A DNA stretch of 64,000 bases from an uncultured Coprococcus sp. GTDB taxonomy: Bacteria; Bacillota; Clostridia; Lachnospirales; Lachnospiraceae. A program made the translations under genes and the position numbers. The stretch covers positions 93,787 through 157,786 of the forward strand of contig CAKQIY010000002.1 of assembly GCA_934247115.1 (NCBI GenBank), in the 5' to 3' direction. Below are positions 60,448 to 64,000 of the stretch, piece by piece. Each line of letters begins with the position of its first letter. The stretch's first letter is position 1. The notes under the pieces are model-generated. The model had not been told where the DNA came from, did not search any database, and saw nothing but the letters and a program-made list of their open reading frames with translations.

Positions 60448-60585
60448 TAATAGACATATGCAGGATATACAGTGTGTGGAGCCTACATTTGTACGGCTGG
60501 AAAACATTGTCGGTATATTCCGTGAAGGATCTGGCTTATAATCAGACTCATAACAAGGCTGCATGCAGTCGGACAGGAGATAAAT

Positions 60586-60801
60586 ATGAGTGAGATCAGA
60601 TGTAATAGGTGTGGAAGGATAATTGTATTTGGAGATATGCATAACAAGGAGGATTACGTCCTTATTCAGAAGGAGTGGGGGTATTTCTCACACAAGGATG
60701 GCAGAAAATACACACTCAGGATGTGTGAGGACTGTTACGACAGACTTGTAAATGAATGTGTCATACCTCCAAGGATAGATGATGTGACAGAGTATGCATA
60801 G
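60586..60801 (+). CDS. Small zinc-ribbon-like protein of unknown function
   Basis: A 71-residue protein with two Cys pairs, CNRC near residues 6-9 and CEDC near 47-50, a likely single zinc site. It contains HKEDYVLIQKEWGYFSHKDG-like residues between the pairs. ACAGGAG precedes ATG 60586. It is embedded between rimI and the RNase Z gene, so a role connected with translation or RNA is possible but unproven. Confidence 0.8.
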   Translation: MSEIRCNRCGRIIVFGDMHNKEDYVLIQKEWGYFSHKDGRKYTLRMCEDCYDRLVNECVIPPRIDDVTEYA

Positions 60802-60841
60802 AGTATGCATATAGACTCTGCCTTAGAAATGGAGATAGAAG

Positions 60842-61756
60842 ATGATAGACGTATGTCTTTTGGGGACCGGAGGGATGATGCCGCTGCCATACAGGGCACT
60901 TACATCTCTCGTGGTCAGATATAATGGACACGAGATGCTGATAGACTGCGGAGAGGGAACCCAGACCTCGATGCGTCAGCAGGGCATGATAGGCTTTAAG
61001 CAGATAGATGTGATCTGCTTCACACATTTTCATGCAGATCATATAAGCGGATTGCCGGGGCTGCTGCTCACGATAGGCAATGCCGAGAGAACGGAGCCAC
61101 TTCTTATGGTTGGCCCAAAGAGACTTGAGAAGGTAGTCAATTCCCTCAGGGTTATAGCGCCTGAGCTTCCGTTTGAGATCAGGTTCCAGGAGCTCTCGGA
61201 GGCTGAGGAGAGCTTTATGTGGGAGGATCTCAGGGTGGATGCATTCAGGGTGAATCACAATGTGACATGTTATGGATATTCCCTCTCACTTCCAAGAACA
61301 GGAAAATTCAGCGTGGACAGAGCTAGAGAGAATGAGATTCCGATGAAATACTGGAATGGCTTGCAGAAGGGCAACACATACGAGGAGAATGGACACATAT
61401 ATACTCCTGATATGGTGCTTGGTCCTGACCGCAAGGGTCTGAAACTCACATACTGCACAGATACCAGACCGACCCCCCTAATAGAGAAGTATGCAGCCGG
61501 ATCAGATCTGTTCATATGCGAGGGCATGTACGGCGAAAAGGAGAAAGAGATAAAAGCCATAGAGCATAAGCATATGATGATGCAGGAGGCTGCGGCTATA
61601 GCAGCCAAGGCAGATGTGGGGGAGATGTGGCTTACACATTACAGTCCGTCGATGGCAAAACCGGCGGTGTTTATGGATGAGATAAGAGAGATATTCCCGA
61701 GAACTATTGCAGCAAAGGACAGGACGACAACAACGCTCAAGTTCTCGGAGGAGTAG
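60842..61756 (+). CDS. rnz: Ribonuclease Z
   Basis: A 304-residue metallo-beta-lactamase-fold endonuclease that trims tRNA 3' ends. The zinc motif is THFHADHISGLPGLL; other conserved parts are LIDCGEGTQTSMRQ, YCTDTRP, and the C-terminal THYSPS metal ligand. The length is typical. GGAGATAGAAG lies before ATG 60842. It neighbours other tRNA-maturation genes. Confidence 0.95.
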   Translation: MIDVCLLGTGGMMPLPYRALTSLVVRYNGHEMLIDCGEGTQTSMRQQGMIGFKQIDVICFTHFHADHISGLPGLLLTIGNAERTEPLLMVGPKRLEKVVNSLRVIAPELPFEIRFQELSEAEESFMWEDLRVDAFRVNHNVTCYGYSLSLPRTGKFSVDRARENEIPMKYWNGLQKGNTYEENGHIYTPDMVLGPDRKGLKLTYCTDTRPTPLIEKYAAGSDLFICEGMYGEKEKEIKAIEHKHMMMQEAAAIAAKADVGEMWLTHYSPSMAKPAVFMDEIREIFPRTIAAKDRTTTTLKFSEE

Positions 61757-61783
61757 AATAGATCGGCAAAGGTGAGATGAATT

Positions 61784-62806
61784 ATGGAGAAAGATGTAAA
61801 GATACTGGCTATAGAATCCTCATGTGATGAGACATCCGCAGCGGTTGTTGTGAATGGAAGAAACGTACTGTCAAATATAATATATTCACAGATAGATATC
61901 CATACACTTTATGGAGGCGTTGTGCCGGAGATAGCTTCGCGAAAGCACATAGAGAAGATTACACAGGTCATAAGACAGGCGCTCAAAGAGGCAGAGTGCA
62001 CACTGGATGACATAGATGCGGTTGCAGTCACATATGGACCGGGGCTTGTTGGCGCTCTTCTCGTTGGTGTGGGAGCAGCCAAGGCCATAGCATTTGCAAA
62101 AGATATACCGCTTGTTGGTGTGCATCACATAGAAGGTCATATCGCAGCGAATTATATAGAGAACAAGGACCTTGAGCCTCCGTTCATGTGCCTTGTTGTG
62201 TCAGGAGGTCACACACATCTTGTAAAGGTAGTCGATTACGGCAAGTTTGAGATACTGGGAATAACCAGGGATGATGCGGCAGGAGAGGCATTTGACAAGG
62301 TAGCAAGGGCTATAGGACTGGGTTACCCGGGAGGCCCGAAGATAGACCGCAAGGCGAAGGAGGGCAATCCTGACGCCATAGAATTTCCAAGGGCAAAAGT
62401 TGCGGAATCAGTCTATGACTTCAGCTTCAGCGGCCTGAAGTCAGCGGTGCTCAACTATATCAATCAGGCCCATATGAGAGACGAGCAGATCAATGAGGCC
62501 GATGTGGCAGCATCATTCCAGAAAGCAGTAACGGAAGTGCTCACAGAGCATGCGGTTGCTGCGGCAAAGGAATACCATATGGATAAGATAGCCATAGCTG
62601 GCGGAGTTGCGTCCAATTCTGCTCTCAGAGCCAGCATGAAGGCGGCCTGTGAGAAGGCTGGGCTTACATTGTATCATCCATCGCCGATACTGTGCACGGA
62701 CAATGCGGCCATGATAGGTGCGGCGGGATACTACGAATACATAAATGGAACAAGACATGGCTGGGATCTGAATGCCATACCAAACCTCAAGCTGGGTGAG
62801 AGATAA
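61784..62806 (+). CDS. tsaD: tRNA t6A biosynthesis transferase TsaD
   Basis: A 340-residue ASKHA-fold enzyme that transfers the threonylcarbamoyl group to A37 of tRNA. N-terminal LAIESSCDETSAAVV, the metal-binding HHIEGHIAAN (His pair near 110), VSGGHTHLV and the GGVASNSALR motif are intact. It lies 28 bp after rnz and completes the t6A set in this window together with tsaB and tsaE (tsaC is elsewhere). Confidence 0.97.
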   Translation: MEKDVKILAIESSCDETSAAVVVNGRNVLSNIIYSQIDIHTLYGGVVPEIASRKHIEKITQVIRQALKEAECTLDDIDAVAVTYGPGLVGALLVGVGAAKAIAFAKDIPLVGVHHIEGHIAANYIENKDLEPPFMCLVVSGGHTHLVKVVDYGKFEILGITRDDAAGEAFDKVARAIGLGYPGGPKIDRKAKEGNPDAIEFPRAKVAESVYDFSFSGLKSAVLNYINQAHMRDEQINEADVAASFQKAVTEVLTEHAVAAAKEYHMDKIAIAGGVASNSALRASMKAACEKAGLTLYHPSPILCTDNAAMIGAAGYYEYINGTRHGWDLNAIPNLKLGER

Positions 62807-62860
62807 CCGGCCTGGTCAAGTGTGTGATGGTGTCAGACTACTACTAGGGAGAAGATGAAC

Positions 62861-63634
62861 ATGGGCGATGTGGATAATGCCGATTACAAAGGATCAAATA
62901 TAGAAAACATTGATACAGAGGATGAAGTAAAGGTCACGGCAATAGTACTTGCAGCCGGAAAGGGAAGCAGGATGCACAGCGATATACCTAAGCAGTTTAT
63001 GATGCTGGGGGATTATCCTGTGCTGTATTATTCGCTCAAGGCCTTTCAGGACAGTCCGGTTGATGACATAATCCTTGTCACAGGCGAGGACTATGTAGAA
63101 TATTGCAGAAATGACATAGTAGACAGGTACAACATCACCAAAGTCAGGAAGATCGTGACTGGTGGGGCGGAGCGCTATGACTCCGTACATAATGGACTTA
63201 TTGCGGCGGATGGTGCGAAGTATGTACTTATCCATGACGGTGCGAGACCGTGCATAACCCAGAAAATCATCACAGATTCCATAGATGCGGTAAAGATATA
63301 TTCTGCATGCACAGTGGGTGTACCTGTGAAGGATACCATCAAGATAGTAGATGAGGATCAGATGGGAGTGAATACTCCTGACAGATCCAGACTGTGGCAG
63401 GTTCAGACTCCACAAAGTTTTAACAGGGGACTTCTGCTTACCTGTTATGATAGACTGGCATATGACAAATGTCAGGTTATAACAGATGACACAATGATAG
63501 TGGAGCGTTATAGCAGCGTCAGAACGAAGGTGATAATGGGGGCGTATGAGAACCTGAAAATCACCACTCCTGAGGATTTAAAAATTGCTTCAAATTTTTT
63601 AAAAAAAGATGTTGACACAAAGATGGTAAAGTGA
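62861..63634 (+). CDS. ispD: 2-C-methyl-D-erythritol 4-phosphate cytidylyltransferase
   Basis: A 257-residue nucleotidyltransferase of the MEP isoprenoid pathway. The CTP-binding loop is VLAAGKGSRM near residue 30 and the family signature is VLIHDGARPCIT; VGVPVKDTIK and QTPQSF are also present. The N-terminus has about 24 extra acidic residues. ATG 62861 has GGGAG 9 nt upstream; ATG 62855 is only 3 nt away. The tRNA promoter lies inside its 3' end. Confidence 0.93.
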   Translation: MGDVDNADYKGSNIENIDTEDEVKVTAIVLAAGKGSRMHSDIPKQFMMLGDYPVLYYSLKAFQDSPVDDIILVTGEDYVEYCRNDIVDRYNITKVRKIVTGGAERYDSVHNGLIAADGAKYVLIHDGARPCITQKIITDSIDAVKIYSACTVGVPVKDTIKIVDEDQMGVNTPDRSRLWQVQTPQSFNRGLLLTCYDRLAYDKCQVITDDTMIVERYSSVRTKVIMGAYENLKITTPEDLKIASNFLKKDVDTKMVK

Positions 63635-63639
63635 TAATA
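63611..63639 (+). promoter_or_regulatory. Promoter of the tRNA-Ser genes
   Basis: TTGACA (63611-63616), a 17-bp spacer and TAATAT (63634-63639), overlapping the last codons of ispD. A start near 63646 is 35 nt before the first tRNA. Confidence 0.7.
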
Positions 63640-63680
63640 TGTACAAGTCGCCGGTTGATGGCGGCGAACAAAAACAACTT

Positions 63681-63766
63681 GGAGAGATATCGAAGCGGTC
63701 ATAACGAGGCGGTCTTGAAAACCGTTTGTCCGAAAGGGCGCGAGGGTTCGAATCCCTCTCTCTCCG
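63681..63766 (+). tRNA. tRNA-Ser (anticodon UGA)
   Basis: A complete class II tRNA. The acceptor stem GGAGAGA pairs with TCTCTCC (63759-63765), discriminator G at 63766. The anticodon loop CTTGAAA has TGA at 63716-63718. A long variable arm and a T-arm GAGGG-TTCGAAT-CCCTC follow. The CCA end is not encoded. Confidence 0.98.
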
Positions 63767-63806
63767 CTGGCTTTCATACATAATGAAAGTTCAAGCGCTT
63801 GATACT

Positions 63807-63895
63807 GGAGAAGTACCCAAGCGGTTGAAGGGGCTCCCCTGGAAAGGGAGTAGGCCGTTAATAGCGGCGCGAGGGTTCAAATCCCTCCTTCTCCG
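63807..63895 (+). tRNA. tRNA-Ser (anticodon GGA)
   Basis: A complete class II tRNA. The acceptor stem GGAGAAG pairs with CTTCTCC (63888-63894), discriminator G at 63895. The anticodon loop CTGGAAA has GGA at 63841-63843. A long variable arm and a T-arm GAGGG-TTCAAAT-CCCTC follow. It is 40 bp after the first tRNA-Ser and is probably cotranscribed with it. CCA is not encoded. Confidence 0.98.
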
Positions 63896-64000
63896 TTAGA
63901 CATACTTAGTATCAGAGCTATATAAGAACCTTGAAAAATTAACAACATGACAACCCTGAAATTCCAAACAAGAATTTCAAGAACGTCGGATCGAAAGATC
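63896..64000 (+). other. Possible beginning of an rRNA operon leader
   Basis: The last 105 bases contain no ORF. The stretch AAGAACCTTGAAAAATTAAC (63924-63943) resembles the CCTTGAAAACT-type elements common in leaders and spacers of Firmicute rRNA operons. Short self-complementary pieces (GAAATTCC and GAATTTC) follow. It is only suggestive; the window ends before any rRNA. Confidence 0.35.

Overview
The window looks like a chromosome segment from an anaerobic Firmicute of the class Clostridia, most likely the family Lachnospiraceae (Coprococcus/Roseburia-like). This is inferred from strong AGGAGG ribosome binding sites, heavy AGA arginine codon use, a split clostridial-type transketolase, a TPP-riboswitch-controlled thiC, long-form HPF, and the order tsaE-tsaB-rimI / rnz / tsaD. 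No species can be fixed from the sequence alone. I see about 59 protein genes, one candidate leader peptide, two tRNA-Ser genes, one clear riboswitch, and many promoters and intrinsic terminators. I see no CRISPR array, prophage or intact insertion sequence.

Layout. 1-6.2 kb: a maltodextrin-type ABC importer, 4-alpha-glucanotransferase and a LacI-family regulator, with LacI-type operators at the left edge. 6.3-10 kb: a membrane protein, a PurF-like protein that lacks the catalytic N-terminal Cys, and a rhodanese-TtcA fusion. 10-12.2 kb: an OmpR/HisKA two-component pair. 12.3-18.2 kb: the most interesting operon. It holds a DASS anion transporter, MBOAT acyltransferase, DltD/SGNH-like protein, AMP-forming ligase and acyl carrier protein, and reads as a dlt-like system for acylating an extracellular polymer. 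18.4-21.1 kb: metal efflux (separate HMA protein, P1B ATPase, ArsR repressor). 21.2-24.3 kb: a YtrA-type GntR regulator with an ABC-2 transporter. 24.5-29.6 kb: HAD hydrolase, MetF, YqeY, NUDIX, and a Cys-rich/MetH-reactivation-like fusion. 29.7-33.8 kb: a MATE pump behind a leader that looks like an attenuator with an upstream ORF, then GNAT, nitroreductase, PnuC and a second GNAT. 33.9-41.9 kb: TPP riboswitch and thiC, a second MATE, a YdcF protein, split transketolase, and bioB with a hotdog protein. 41.9-50.6 kb: two duplicated secreted GH25 lysozymes, pyruvate kinase and an NlpC/P60 hydrolase; the three hydrolases share WalR-like boxes. 50.8-58 kb: hpf, secA, prfB (without the programmed frameshift), hom and lysC. 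58-58.2 kb: two tandem copies of an 85-bp palindromic element, with a relative upstream of thiC. 58.2-63.6 kb: dCMP deaminase, the t6A genes tsaE/tsaB/tsaD with rimI and RNase Z, and ispD. 63.7-63.9 kb: tRNA-Ser(UGA) and tRNA-Ser(GGA). The right edge may be the start of an rRNA leader.

How it fits together. Most genes are housekeeping or carbohydrate and cell-envelope functions of a gut fermenter. The best candidates for something undescribed are the transporter-linked acylation operon, the Cys-less PurF homologue next to a sulfur-transfer fusion protein, the attenuator-like MATE leader, and the 85-bp palindromic repeat family.
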